A DNA stretch of 64,000 bases from Haloarchaeobius litoreus (GTDB lineage Archaea > Halobacteriota > Halobacteria > Halobacteriales > Natrialbaceae). Of this stretch, positions 1-9,069 are shown piece after piece. The notes below the pieces were generated by a model. It was not told the DNA's origin. It worked only from the letters and a program-made list of their open reading frames with translations, and did not search any database. Made by a program: the position numbers and the translations under genes. The stretch is taken from contig NZ_JANHJR010000003.1 of NCBI RefSeq assembly GCF_024495425.1, positions 558,001-622,000 of the forward strand. Direction: 5' to 3'. The first letter of the stretch is position 1; each line of letters begins with the position of its first letter.

Positions 1-1432
1 TCGCGTCGGTCGAGGGGCCGCCGTCCCACTCGTCGGCGACGCGCTCCTCGAACGCGTCGAGGGCGGACTCGACCTCCGCCTCGACGGGGTCCCCCTCGCC
101 GAGCCGGTCGTCGGTCTCGCCGGGGTCCTCGTCGACGCGGTAGAACTCGTCGGGGATGCGCTCGTTCCGGATGTACTTGCCGTCCGTGCGGCGGGCGGCG
201 CGCATCCGGGAGTAGAACCGGGAGTCCTCGTCCAGCTCGATGCCGGCGTCGGCCGCCTTCCCCTCCAGCTGCTTGAGCTCGACGACCGGCCGGGAGTACT
301 CCACGAAGGCGTACTCGCCACCCTCGCGGTCGCCGTGTGCGTCGTCGAGCAGCGACCGCGTGGGGTCGAGGTCGACGCCGTCGCCGCCCGCGTTCTCGAC
401 GTCCGCGTGGTCGAGCACGGTGTGGTAGAGGTCGAGCAGCTCGAACTGCCGGTCGTAGCGGCCCGGGTCGAGGTCGGGGTGCTTGACCATGCAGGGGACG
501 TTCACGAGCGGGTCGTAGATGCAGAACTCGTGGCCGTAGAGGCCGTGCTCGCCGAACAGCTCGCCGTGGTCCGCACAGACGACGACGAGCGTGTCCTCCC
601 AGAGCCCATCGGCCTGCAGCCAGTCGAACAGCCGGGTGAGCTCCGCGTCGATGTGGCGAATCTCGGCGTCGTACAGGCCCTGGATGTCCGCCCACTCGTC
701 GGCGTCGATGTCGCGCGCCCCGGAGTTGTACTCCTTCGAGTTCTGGCACACCGCCGTCGAATCGACGCCGGGGGCGAACTCCGCGCGGTACTCCTCGGGC
801 GGGTGGTACGGCAGGTGGGCGTCCATCAGGTTGATGAACTGGAACCAGTTCTCGCCGTCGGCCTCGGCCTCGGCGACGAACTCCTGCGTGCGGTCGACGA
901 CCTGCGGGGTCTTCGAGTCCGCGCCCTCGCCCGAGGCGGTGTACTCGTGGATGGTGTTGCCGACCGAGACCATCCAGTCGGCGACCCGCCGCAGGGTCGG
1001 GCTGTCGTTCATCGCCTTCCAGGCACGGGCGATGGGGCCGGAGAGGAACTCGCCGGGCATCACCTCGAAGAAGTTGTCCTGGTCGTCGAAGCCGTCGGTG
1101 AGGTGGGTGTAGGGCGTGATCCACGCGTTCGAGGAGTAACACGCCGTCCGGTGGGTATCCGAGAGCGTCTCCGCGAGCGTCGTCGCACCCTCCAGATACG
1201 GGTTCTCCTGACTCGCCCCGTGCTGGCTCGGGTACAGCCCGGTGAACAGCGAGGCGTGGACCGGCAGCGTCCACGGTGCCTGCGCGACGGCACCCTCGTA
1301 GACGGCCGCCTCCGACGCGAACGCCTCCAGACCGGGCGTCGTCGGGCGGTCGTACCCGTAGACGGACAGGTGGTCCTTCCGGACCGTGTCCATCACGACG
1401 AAGAGGACGTTCTGCCCGGCTGTGGGGTTCAT
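1..1432 (-). CDS. Sulfatase / alkaline phosphatase superfamily hydrolase (3' end cut by window edge)
   Basis: The frame is open from an ATG at 1432 to the left edge, about 477 residues without a stop. The start NVLFVVMDTVRKDHLSVYGY (residue 8 on) is the metal-binding entrance of the sulfatase family. Next comes APWTLPVHASLFTGLYPSQHG, where the nucleophile segment normally lies, and later VVVCADHGELFGEHGLYGHE supplies the second metal-binding Asp-His set. The family hydrolyses sulfate esters or transfers phospho-alcohol groups. The usual C/S-x-P-x-R nucleophile motif is replaced by T-L-P-V-H, so Thr may take that role and classical formylglycine sulfatase activity is doubtful. No signal peptide is seen, so it is probably cytoplasmic. 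The substrate cannot be told. Confidence 0.9.
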   Translation of the reverse strand, partial: MNPTAGQNVLFVVMDTVRKDHLSVYGYDRPTTPGLEAFASEAAVYEGAVAQAPWTLPVHASLFTGLYPSQHGASQENPYLEGATTLAETLSDTHRTACYSSNAWITPYTHLTDGFDDQDNFFEVMPGEFLSGPIARAWKAMNDSPTLRRVADWMVSVGNTIHEYTASGEGADSKTPQVVDRTQEFVAEAEADGENWFQFINLMDAHLPYHPPEEYRAEFAPGVDSTAVCQNSKEYNSGARDIDADEWADIQGLYDAEIRHIDAELTRLFDWLQADGLWEDTLVVVCADHGELFGEHGLYGHEFCIYDPLVNVPCMVKHPDLDPGRYDRQFELLDLYHTVLDHADVENAGGDGVDLDPTRSLLDDAHGDREGGEYAFVEYSRPVVELKQLEGKAADAGIELDEDSRFYSRMRAARRTDGKYIRNERIPDEFYRVDEDPGETDDRLGEGDPVEAEVESALDAFEERVADEWDGGPSTDA

Positions 1433-1512
1433 ACTCGGCTTCGAGGGCACGGAGGATTAAGAACTGTTGTTTTCCGTGGACCGACCGTCACGTCAGCACG
1501 ATTTAAATGGCT

Positions 1513-1881
1513 TCAGAACGGGGCCTGCGGACCTTCGTCCTCCTCGCCGTCGTCGTCGTCGACGGTCTCGCCGGGGAACGAGGGGGACATGCCACCACCG
1601 CCGCCGCCGTGGCCGCCGCCGTCCATGCCGGTGTCGGCGTGGACCTGCTCGATCTCGGGTATCTCCTTGACCATGCGGCTCTTGATCGCCTGTATGGTCA
1701 TCGGGGAGATACCGCAGCCGGAGCAGGCACCGCCCAGCAGGATGGTGACCTCGCCGGTCTCCCGGTCGAGGTCCTGGATGGCCGCACTGCCGCCGTGCAT
1801 CTGGATCTGCGGGAAGTTGCGACGGAGGAAGTTCGTGACGCGCTCCTCCAGGTCGTCGCCGCCCTGTGTCTCGGTGCTCAT
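1513..1881 (-). CDS. NifU-like C-terminal domain iron-sulfur scaffold protein
   Basis: 122 residues. The N-terminal two thirds match the NifU C-terminal domain: an amphipathic LEERVTNFLRRNFPQIQMHGG segment, a beta stretch VTILLGGACSGC, and the CSGC (C-x-x-C) pair that binds an Fe-S cluster. The tail is unusual: a glycine/histidine run (MDGGGHGGGGGGM) followed by an acidic DDDDGEEDEG stretch. The family assembles or carries Fe-S clusters in the cytoplasm. The ATG at 1881 gives the conserved domain boundary; the frame is open further upstream but that part has no family match. It is transcribed alone, in the same direction as the sulfatase. Confidence 0.9.
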   Translation of the reverse strand: MSTETQGGDDLEERVTNFLRRNFPQIQMHGGSAAIQDLDRETGEVTILLGGACSGCGISPMTIQAIKSRMVKEIPEIEQVHADTGMDGGGHGGGGGGMSPSFPGETVDDDDGEEDEGPQAPF

Positions 1882-2199
1882 GTGCCGAGGTTCGGGACGG
1901 GCGTCCCTAAACCTTGCGCACCACGCGTTCGCACGGTGAGGCCGGCGTTTCGCCCGGTCGCTGGCACCGCTCCCCGCGGACGGAGCGAACGCATATGTGA
2001 CCGGGTACCGCCTCCGTGCCAACCCTGGACGTACTCGAGGTGGTTCTGGAGACGATAGCGGGGCTCCGAGACGCCGGTGCGACGGAGGCCATCTCGGAAG
2101 GTGTCGGAGCGGTCGCCGAGCAGGAGACCGGCCGCGAACTCCGACTCCCGGGTAGCTCCACTGACACGTCGATAAATACGGAAGGAACAGCACCGCGTA
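1882..2199. other. Intergenic region with TATA-like element
   Basis: About 318 bases between divergently transcribed genes. GATAAATAC at about 2171-2179 lies some 25 bases before the GTG at 2200 and is a good TATA-box candidate for the phosphoribosyltransferase. Open frames cross the stretch on both strands, but none shows a family match or a clear start. Confidence 0.5.
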
Positions 2200-2835
2200 G
2201 TGTCGGCCATGTTCGCGGACCGAACGGACGCCGGTCGACGGCTCGCGGACCTGCTCGTCGACCGCGGCGTCACGGCAGACATCGTCCTCGCTGTCCCACG
2301 CGGCGGCCTGCCCGTCGCGCGACCCGTCGCCGACAGACTCGACGCCCCGCTGGACGTCATCGCGGCGAAGAAGCTCGGGTCCCCCTGGAACCCGGAGCTC
2401 GCGGTCGGCGCGGTCGCGAGCGACGGCGCGGTGTGGGTGAACGCCGACCTCGTCGAAGACCTCGGTATCAGCGAGGCGTACCTCGACGAGGAGACCGGCC
2501 GCCAGCACGCCGTCGCCGCGGAGAAGACCGAGACGTACCGCGAGGGCAAGCCGCCGCTCGACCTCGACGGGCTGACGGCCGTCGTCGTCGACGACGGCGT
2601 CGCGACGGGCGCGACGACCATCGCCTGCATCCGTGGGGCCCGCGAGGCCGGGGCCGAACGGGTCGTCCTCGCGGTGCCGGTCGGCCCCCCGGACACGGTC
2701 GAACGGCTCCGGGCGGAGGCCGACGAGGTGGTCTGCCTGCTGATACCGCCCCAGTTCCACGCCGTCGGTCAGTTCTACGAGTCGTTCACGCAGGTCTCCG
2801 ACGAGGAGGCGATGTCGTACCTCGACGGGAACTGA
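2200..2835 (+). CDS. Phosphoribosyltransferase family protein
   Basis: 211 residues. The PRPP-binding loop is clear: AVVVDDGVATGATTIA at about residues 127-142 (two acidic residues then a G-x-x-T-G-x-T turn). The N-terminal ADIVLAVPRGGLPVARPVA is the usual strand and pyrophosphate loop of type I phosphoribosyltransferases. This subgroup (stand-alone PRTases of about 210 residues) has no assigned substrate; nucleobase salvage or a regulatory role is possible. The start may be GTG 2200 or ATG 2209; the TATA-like element at 2171-2179 places the transcript start at or just before 2200, which fits leaderless translation. The reverse-strand DUF5783 gene ends 6 bases after it. Confidence 0.85.
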   Translation: MSAMFADRTDAGRRLADLLVDRGVTADIVLAVPRGGLPVARPVADRLDAPLDVIAAKKLGSPWNPELAVGAVASDGAVWVNADLVEDLGISEAYLDEETGRQHAVAAEKTETYREGKPPLDLDGLTAVVVDDGVATGATTIACIRGAREAGAERVVLAVPVGPPDTVERLRAEADEVVCLLIPPQFHAVGQFYESFTQVSDEEAMSYLDGN

Positions 2836-2841
2836 CCCGGA

Positions 2842-3159
2842 CTACAGCCCGAAGACGCGCCGGAGCTCGCTCCGGATCTCCTCCCGGTAGCGCTCCATCA
2901 CCGCCTCGAACTTCTCCTCGTCGACGACGACGGCCGTGAGCCGGTCGTGTGGGTCGTCGGGCAGCTCGACGGTGAAGCCCTCGTCCTCGTCGTAGAACGG
3001 CTCGGACTCGTTGAGCACCTGCTGGTCGATGCCGTGGATGAGCGTCGAGTCGAACTCCTCGTTCATCGTCTCGAACGCGTTCTTGTAGGCGCGCTGGAGC
3101 TGCTGGAAGTAGTCGACGTACTTCTCCGCCTCGAAGCGGTCCGGGTCGAACTCGGTCAT
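2842..3159 (-). CDS. DUF5783 family protein
   Basis: 105 residues. It starts TEFDPDRFEAEKYVDYFQQL and contains IHGIDQQVLNESEPFYDEDE and ELPDDPHDRLT, the pattern I recognise from the haloarchaea-specific DUF5783 family. The protein is acidic, soluble and of unknown function. An upstream in-frame start at 3186 would add nine residues that lack family similarity, so the ATG at 3159 is preferred. It converges on the phosphoribosyltransferase gene. Confidence 0.8.
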   Translation of the reverse strand: MTEFDPDRFEAEKYVDYFQQLQRAYKNAFETMNEEFDSTLIHGIDQQVLNESEPFYDEDEGFTVELPDDPHDRLTAVVVDEEKFEAVMERYREEIRSELRRVFGL

Positions 3160-3386
3160 ATCGGGGAGAACGGTCAGGACGGTCAAAAGCGGGGCGTTTC
3201 ACCGGCGGCGCGCAGCGCGTCCTCTCGCAGGGCCGGGAGGTATTTCGTATCGCGTTATCCGATTTATGGCCTGGGCAGGCCCCCGAATCGCCAGCACACG
3301 GAACGGCCGCCTCGGACAGCGAGCTGGCTGAAACCGAGGTTTCAGCTTGGAACCACGTTATGGGGGTCGCCGGCGAACGAACGCAC

Positions 3387-5141
3387 ATGTCCCCGCGACA
3401 CAGACGCTCGTTCCTCGCGCTGGCGACGGCGGCTGCCGCCTCGCTGGCCGGCTGTAGCACCGGCTCGACCCCCGTCGACGGCCCCGGCACCGACCAGCCG
3501 ACGACTGCACCGCCCGGCGAACTCGTCGACGACTGGCAGTACGACCCGGGCGACCTCGAGCAGAACGACGACGGCGGCTCCGGCGGTTCGAGCGGCGGCG
3601 CGAACGTCAGCTACGAGTCCACGTCGGCCGACAGCGGCTCCGTCGGCCTCGCAGCCGGCGGCGCGAAGGACGTGAACAACTTCCGGCAGAACGTCGAGGA
3701 GGGCTTCCTCCCGCTCCCCACCGACATGCCCTACGAGGGGCTGTTCTACGACTACTACTTCGACACCGGCAACGGGGGCGACTGCTCGTCGCTGTTCTGC
3801 CCGCGCTACGCCCCGGCCGTCTCGGCGGACCCCCTCTCCGGGGAGACCGAACGATACCTCTCGATGGGGCTGAACTCCGGGCTCGACGCCGACGACTTCG
3901 AACGCAAACGGCTGAACTTCGTCGTCGTGCTCGACGTCTCCGGGTCGATGTCCTCCCCCTTCGACGAGTACCACTACGACGGGGACGGAGGCGACGGCGA
4001 CGACCGGCCCAAGATCGAGGTCGCACGCGACGCGCTCACGTCGCTGACCGAGCAGCTCCGTCCCGGCGACCGCTTCGGCGTCGTGCTGTACAACGACCAG
4101 GCGACGGTCGCGAAGCCACTGAACGCCGTCGAGACGACCGACATGGAGGCCATCCGCGGCCACATCGAGGCGGACATCGAGGCCGGCGGCGGCACGAACC
4201 TCTCGGCCGGCCTCGACGAGGCCAGCGCCCTGTTCGACGACGTCGCCGACGCCGACCCGGACGAGTACGAGAACCGCTTCGCCGTGCTCACGGACGCGAT
4301 GCCGAACCTCGGCGACACCAGTCAGGGCGGCCTGCAGGGACGGCTCGCGGCCGAGTCCGAGCGCGGCGTCCACGCGACGTTCGTCGGCGTGGGCGTCGAC
4401 TTCAACACCGAGATAATCGACGCCATCACGGCCGTCCGCGGTGCGAACCACTACTCGGTCCACTCCCCCGACGAGTTCGAGGAGCGTCTCACCGACGGCT
4501 TCCAGTACATGGTCACGCCGCTCGTGTTCGACCTCTCGCTCGAACTCGACGCCGAGGGCTACGAGATAGAGACGGTGTACGGCTCCTCTGCCGCCGAGGA
4601 GTCCACCGGCGAGGTCATGCGCGTCAACACGCTGTTCGCCTCGGACCGCGAGGGCGGGGAGACGAAGGGTGGTGTCGTCCTCGCGAAGCTCCGCCAGACC
4701 GGTGGGAGTGGCTCCCTCCAGCTGCGGGCCAGCTGGGAGAACCGGGAAGGCGAGACCAGCGAGACGACCGCGACCGTCGACGTCCCCGACGACGGCCCGG
4801 AACAGTTCGCCAACACGGGCGTCCGCAAGGCCGTCCTGCTGACGCGCTACGCCGACCTCTGCCGGAACTGGGCGGTCGCCATGCGCGAGGACGACGGCGA
4901 ACCGCCCGCAGACGGGATTGCACCTGCCGACTACGGCGACCTCGGGCGTTGGGAGCGCCAGTCGACCGACCTGGCCGTCTCCCCCGAGTACGCCGACCGT
5001 TTCGAGTCGTTCGCCGGATACTTCGAGGCCGAGATGGCCGAAATCGGCGACGATACTCTCGAACGCGAGCTCGCCGTCCTCGAGCGGCTGGCCGACGCGT
5101 CGGTGACGACTCGACGCCTCGGCCGGTCGCCGCGGGCCTGA
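3387..5141 (+). CDS. von Willebrand factor type A domain lipoprotein (YfbK-like)
   Basis: 584 residues. The N-terminus HRRSFLALATAAAASLAGC (Arg-rich start, hydrophobic stretch, LAGC lipobox with Cys at about 23) indicates Tat-type export and lipid anchoring. Residues ~95-130 (VNNFRQNVEEGFLPL, then YDYYF) match the segment that precedes the VWA domain in YfbK-type proteins. The VWA domain begins near residue 180 with the MIDAS motif DVSGSMS, followed by GGGTNLSAGL and VLTDAMPNLGD. A second beta domain and the helical YADLCRNWAVAMR segment follow. VWA domains bind protein partners through a metal; a cell-surface role is likely, the partner unknown. The ATG at 3387 begins the signal peptide; an earlier start at 3360 would add nine residues. 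Confidence 0.88.
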   Translation: MSPRHRRSFLALATAAAASLAGCSTGSTPVDGPGTDQPTTAPPGELVDDWQYDPGDLEQNDDGGSGGSSGGANVSYESTSADSGSVGLAAGGAKDVNNFRQNVEEGFLPLPTDMPYEGLFYDYYFDTGNGGDCSSLFCPRYAPAVSADPLSGETERYLSMGLNSGLDADDFERKRLNFVVVLDVSGSMSSPFDEYHYDGDGGDGDDRPKIEVARDALTSLTEQLRPGDRFGVVLYNDQATVAKPLNAVETTDMEAIRGHIEADIEAGGGTNLSAGLDEASALFDDVADADPDEYENRFAVLTDAMPNLGDTSQGGLQGRLAAESERGVHATFVGVGVDFNTEIIDAITAVRGANHYSVHSPDEFEERLTDGFQYMVTPLVFDLSLELDAEGYEIETVYGSSAAEESTGEVMRVNTLFASDREGGETKGGVVLAKLRQTGGSGSLQLRASWENREGETSETTATVDVPDDGPEQFANTGVRKAVLLTRYADLCRNWAVAMREDDGEPPADGIAPADYGDLGRWERQSTDLAVSPEYADRFESFAGYFEAEMAEIGDDTLERELAVLERLADASVTTRRLGRSPRA

Positions 5142-5341
5142 CCGACGAAGGAAGCCACGTTTGAGCACTCAGTCGACTGTTTTCGGTCGTTCCAGCCGCT
5201 CCCCCAGTGAGAGGAGGGTCGGCCACGACACCCATCCTATAAATCACATACCACGATATAGAATGGTCCGCGGTCGGCGAGCCACAGGCTGGGAGAACGG
5301 GTCCGTTCATGCACGAAAGCGACCGAACGCGCGGAACCGGG

Positions 5342-6073
5342 TCAGGAACCGGGCTGGTGGCGACCGTCGTCGTCGTCGGCCAGCTGCCGGCGGAGCCACT
5401 CCAGCAGGCGTTTCCGCCGCCAGAACAGGAGCCCGCCGACTGCCGCGGCGGCCAGCAGCAGCGACACCGACCCGTACAGCTGTCCCTCGGCGACCCCGGC
5501 ACCGGAGAGGACCAGCACGAGGTAGCCCGGAATCCGCCCGAGCGTCGCGACGGCCAGTATCTTCCGGATGTCGAGGTCGGAGCAGCCGGCGACGAGACAG
5601 ACCACGTCGTCCGGGAAGCCGGGCAGGAGGAACACCACGAACACGCCCGCCAGCCCGTACTCGCCGAGGTAGGCGTCGAAGCGGTCGAGCGCCTCGGACG
5701 CGACGAACCGCTCGACGACCGGCCGACCGTACCGGCGTGCGATGACGAGCGCGACGAGCGTTCCGGCGATCGCACCGGTCATGCTGTAGACGAACCCCCA
5801 GACCGGGCCGAACAGGTAGCCGGCGGCGAAGGAGAGCACGTGGCTCGGAATGGGTGCGACCACGACCTGTGCCGCCTGCATGAGGACGAACGCCAGCGGC
5901 GCGAACGGCCCGAACGCGGTGACGGCCTCGCGGATGGCGTCGGGCTCCTCGAAGAGCCAGAGGAACCTGCTGGTGAGCAGCCCACCGGCCACGAGCAGGA
6001 GGGCGAAGATGGCCATCCCGACGGCGACCTGCCGGCGGTCGGCGTCCTCGGCGAGGAAACGCGTGTGTGTCAC
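5342..6073 (-). CDS. TVP38/TMEM64 (SNARE-associated, DedA-like) membrane protein
   Basis: 243 residues with about six hydrophobic segments. The core VVVAPIPSHVLSFAAGYLFG followed by G-x-x-x-G-rich helices, and the later VFLLPGFPDDVVCLVAG, are the two re-entrant-loop signatures of the TVP38/TMEM64 (VTT domain) family, proposed to act in lipid scrambling or ion-coupled membrane homeostasis. The C-terminus WRRKRLLEWLRRQLADDDD is charged and cytoplasmic. It lies 27 bases downstream of the membrane gene ending at 6101, same strand, so the two may be co-transcribed. Confidence 0.85.
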   Translation of the reverse strand: MTHTRFLAEDADRRQVAVGMAIFALLLVAGGLLTSRFLWLFEEPDAIREAVTAFGPFAPLAFVLMQAAQVVVAPIPSHVLSFAAGYLFGPVWGFVYSMTGAIAGTLVALVIARRYGRPVVERFVASEALDRFDAYLGEYGLAGVFVVFLLPGFPDDVVCLVAGCSDLDIRKILAVATLGRIPGYLVLVLSGAGVAEGQLYGSVSLLLAAAAVGGLLFWRRKRLLEWLRRQLADDDDGRHQPGS

Positions 6074-6100
6074 GGTCGGTGTCTCACACCCGAAGGGTTT

Positions 6101-6715
6101 CTAGTTTGCCTCCAGCTGCCGGTCGAGCCACGCCGCGAGCTGCTCGCCCCAGCGACGCAGCCGGGTCGTCGCGAACACCGTCACCGTCACGGCACCGAGG
6201 AGGTTGAACAGCAGGTCGAGCATGCTGTCGTCGAGGCCGTAGAGGACGAGGACGGGTTCCTGGCCGAGGAAGATGGCGACCTCGCGGGCGAGGAACTCCG
6301 CGACCTCCCAGAGCACACCCATCGCGACCACGAAGGTGAGCACGAACAGCCCGGTGAACGGCGGCGGGAGGTGGATGTCCTCGCGGTGGACGTCGACGGC
6401 CCAGACGACGGTGTACGCGATGACCGCGACGATGGTCGCGGAGAACGTGTGGGTCAGATGGTCCCACCACCAGATGCGGTCGTACAGTCCGACCATCCCG
6501 ATGGAGTGCAGGAACACCGCGACGGAGACGACGAGCGTGAACCGCGGGTCGAGCAGGAGGTCACGGTCACGTGCGAGCACTGCGGGGACGAGCGTCACAC
6601 CGAAGCCCGCGAGGGCGTTCACCACTACGCTGACGTTGCGCGCGAGAACGCCGAACGCGAGGACAGCGATGAGACCGACCTGGAGGGTGCGATTCAGCAG
6701 CCGAAGGCGGTCCAT
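6101..6715 (-). CDS. Integral membrane protein, DUF2238/YjdF-like
   Basis: 204 residues, about six transmembrane helices. The motif WWWDHLTHTFSATIVA, then GVLWEVAEF and LDDSMLDLLFNLLGA, has the Asp-His-x-x-His and Asp-x-x-x-Asp pattern of the YjdF/DUF2238 family, which has no firm function. The start at ATG 6715 leaves LRLLNRTLQVGLIAVLAFG as the first helix; an upstream in-frame ATG at 6754 adds 13 residues with no similarity. It lies upstream of the TVP38 gene on the same strand. Confidence 0.75.
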   Translation of the reverse strand: MDRLRLLNRTLQVGLIAVLAFGVLARNVSVVVNALAGFGVTLVPAVLARDRDLLLDPRFTLVVSVAVFLHSIGMVGLYDRIWWWDHLTHTFSATIVAVIAYTVVWAVDVHREDIHLPPPFTGLFVLTFVVAMGVLWEVAEFLAREVAIFLGQEPVLVLYGLDDSMLDLLFNLLGAVTVTVFATTRLRRWGEQLAAWLDRQLEAN

Positions 6716-6806
6716 ACCGCTCGGTAACGGTGGCAGCGTGAAAAACCCATCCACTGTCCTCGTAGAGGGGACAGATTACTAAGGCCCCACCTCGTACGGT
6801 GGCGTG

Positions 6807-7403
6807 ATGATGGCCATGACACACGCGCTGGCGGGGCTCGTCCTCGCCGCGCTCGCAGTCGCTGTCGGTGGCGACCCGGTGACAGTCGCGCTCGTGGGGC
6901 TCGCCGGAAGCCTGTTCCCCGACCTCGACATCTACGCCGGCCACCGGAAGACGCTGCACTACCCGGTGTACGGGTGGATTCCGGCAGGGATAGCCGTCGC
7001 ACTCGCCGTCGTCGTCCAGACGAACGCGACCGTCGCCCTGGCGACGTTCCTCGTGGCCGCCGCGCTCCACCCGGTGATGGACATCTACGGCGGCGGCCTC
7101 GAGCTCCGTCCGTGGGAGGGTCGCTCCGAGCGGGCCGTCTACAGTCACTATCACGGCCGCTGGCTCGCGCCGAAGCGCCTCGTTCCCTACGACGGTTCGC
7201 CCCACGACCTCGCCACGGCCACCGTGTTGGCACTCCCCGCGGCGACGCTCCCCGACCCCGTTCCGGCGTTCGCCTTCGGACTGCTGGCCGTCGGCGCGGT
7301 GTACGTCGCACTCCGGAAGCGCCTCGCGACGGTGTGGGGCACGCTCGCCCGGGTACTCCCCGAGCCGGTCGCACGGCACGTGCCGGCACGCTTCTTCGAG
7401 TAA
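6807..7403 (+). CDS. Membrane-bound metal-dependent hydrolase (YdjM-like, DUF457 type)
   Basis: About 198 residues. The N-terminus has THALAGLVLAALA, then GSLFPDLDIYAGHRKTLHYP. The His at the start of helix 1 and the PDLD-x(4)-HR-x(3)-H cluster are the metal-binding pattern of YdjM/DUF457-type membrane hydrolases. A second set, HPVMDIYGGGLELRPW, follows with ALHPVMD. Several hydrophobic helices alternate with these sites. The substrate is unknown. The start is ambiguous among GTG 6804 and ATG 6807, 6810 and 6816, which all precede the first helix. Confidence 0.8.
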   Translation: MMAMTHALAGLVLAALAVAVGGDPVTVALVGLAGSLFPDLDIYAGHRKTLHYPVYGWIPAGIAVALAVVVQTNATVALATFLVAAALHPVMDIYGGGLELRPWEGRSERAVYSHYHGRWLAPKRLVPYDGSPHDLATATVLALPAATLPDPVPAFAFGLLAVGAVYVALRKRLATVWGTLARVLPEPVARHVPARFFE

Positions 7404-7426
7404 CGGACGGCGTCGACTCCTGCGGT

Positions 7427-8842
7427 TCAGCCGAGCTGTTCCCCGACGATTCGGTCGGCCTCCGCGACGAACGCCTCGACCTCACCGCGGGGAATCGTCG
7501 CACCGGCCGCGACGACGTGTCCACCACCGTCGCCGCCGACCGACTGCGAGGCCTCGCGCATCACGACCGAGAGGTCGAGCCCCTTCCGAACCAGCGCGCC
7601 GCTGCCACGTGCGGACACCTTGACCTCGGTGTCGCTCTCGTTCGCGAACGCCAGGATGGGCTTGCGAGGGTCGATGCCGCCCGCACCGAGTGCCATCCCG
7701 GCGACGATGCCGACGATGGTCTCCCGGATGCGGTCGTCGGCGTGGAACCACTGGACGTGCTCCTCGGTCGTCGTCCCCTCGTTCTTCACGAACTCCAGCC
7801 CCTCCGAGAGGTTCCGCCGGTGGTTCCGCAGCAACGTCCGGGCCGCCGTCAGCGCCTCGTCGCGGTCGCCCAGACAGACCGCGAGTCCGACGTCGCCGCG
7901 CTCGTACCGCGCAGTGGCGTTCAGCAGCGTCGAGAACTCGCTGGCGTCCCGGAGTTCGGTGCCCTCGGGCTCGGCCGTGAGCGTGTACGTCGTGCCGACG
8001 AGGTCGTCGATGCGGTCGGCCGGCACGCCCGAGGCGACCGCGCGCTTGACCAGCGCGCTCGCGACCGTCTGGCGCTCGTCGGCGGTGAGGTCCACCCAGC
8101 GCCGCCACTCGCCGTCCGCTCGGCAATCGACGTCGAGCCCGTCGAGGAACGCGACAGCGCCGTTGTGGTCGTTCGTCACGCCCGGGATCTGCACGTCGCT
8201 CGCGTACTCCAGGAGCTTCGGGAGCGGCCGGGTCTGCTTGCCGTACACCGCGAGGTCGGTGCCACCCTCGACGACGCCGGCCGCGACGCCGTCGTCGACG
8301 ATGGCCGCGTTCGCGCCGTGGAGCTCGCCGTCCTGGTCCTGCATGTCCCCGACCGCGCCGACGATGGCCAGCCGTGCGAGGTCCCGGTTGTCGCCGTCAC
8401 CTTCGAGTGCCCGGGCCAGCACGTACGCCGCCCCTGCGCCCGAGAGCTCGGAGCCGCCGTCGATACCCTCCAGCAGGGGGTTCAGGTGGAACTCGGTGTC
8501 GGCGTCGCCGGGCTGGTGGTGGTCCGCGATGACCGGCGTGAACGCCCCGCGCTCCTCGTGCGGGACGATGTCGTCGATCTGGCCGCTGCCGAAGTCGGTG
8601 AACAGCACGGTGTCGTACTCCGTCTCGGCGATGGCGGCGATGCGCTCGGCGTCGAGTTGCTTCTCGAAGACGACCTCGTGCGGGATGGCGGCACGTTCGA
8701 GCGCGCTCGACGCGACGGCCGCGCTGGTGAGCCCGTCGGCGTCGATGTGCGACGCGAGCAACACCTCGTCGGCCGCGCGCAGGCGCTCGGCGCACGCGGC
8801 GGCGCGGTCGGCGAGTTCCGGGACGGGGGCACTGGCGGACAT
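7427..8842 (-). CDS. DHH superfamily phosphoesterase, archaeal RecJ-like nuclease
   Basis: 471 residues. The DHH domain motifs appear in order: ASHIDADGLTSAAVASSALE (motif I), LFTDFGSGQ (II), VIADHHQPGD (III, the DHH), and AIVGAVGDMQDQDG (IV). The DHHA1 domain follows, ending with SVGGDGGGHVVAAGATI, whose GGGH is the substrate-binding motif. Archaeal RecJ-like proteins of this size act as single-strand exonucleases or as GINS-associated partners in replication and repair. The ATG at 8842 is chosen; an extension to 8854 is possible but has no support. It is transcribed away from the membrane hydrolase gene. Confidence 0.9.
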   Translation of the reverse strand: MSASAPVPELADRAAACAERLRAADEVLLASHIDADGLTSAAVASSALERAAIPHEVVFEKQLDAERIAAIAETEYDTVLFTDFGSGQIDDIVPHEERGAFTPVIADHHQPGDADTEFHLNPLLEGIDGGSELSGAGAAYVLARALEGDGDNRDLARLAIVGAVGDMQDQDGELHGANAAIVDDGVAAGVVEGGTDLAVYGKQTRPLPKLLEYASDVQIPGVTNDHNGAVAFLDGLDVDCRADGEWRRWVDLTADERQTVASALVKRAVASGVPADRIDDLVGTTYTLTAEPEGTELRDASEFSTLLNATARYERGDVGLAVCLGDRDEALTAARTLLRNHRRNLSEGLEFVKNEGTTTEEHVQWFHADDRIRETIVGIVAGMALGAGGIDPRKPILAFANESDTEVKVSARGSGALVRKGLDLSVVMREASQSVGGDGGGHVVAAGATIPRGEVEAFVAEADRIVGEQLG

Positions 8843-9069
8843 TCGTCGGAGCATGGGTCGTCGTCCGGTTTAAACCGTCGGGTCGGCCGGGGGCGGCCAC
8901 GGGACGACCGCGCACGCCGAACCGACGGACTCGACGAAGCCCACCGTTCACGGCCCGACCCGCATTTCGTATCGTGGAATATAGTTTATTCCCGCGAGAT
9001 GGTACTCGACGCCGACGGCGAGGCAACGGCTCAGAGGACGCCCAAATCGTCCGAAAACAGCGAATCCGC

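Noticed and set aside
335-1939. Long plus-strand frame opposite the sulfatase
   Set aside because: It is the complement of a gene with clear sulfatase motifs; long antisense frames are expected at this GC content.
2016-2939. Long plus-strand frame over the phosphoribosyltransferase
   Set aside because: Its product turns Arg/Pro-rich after 50 residues and it overlaps a gene with clear PRPP motif in another frame.
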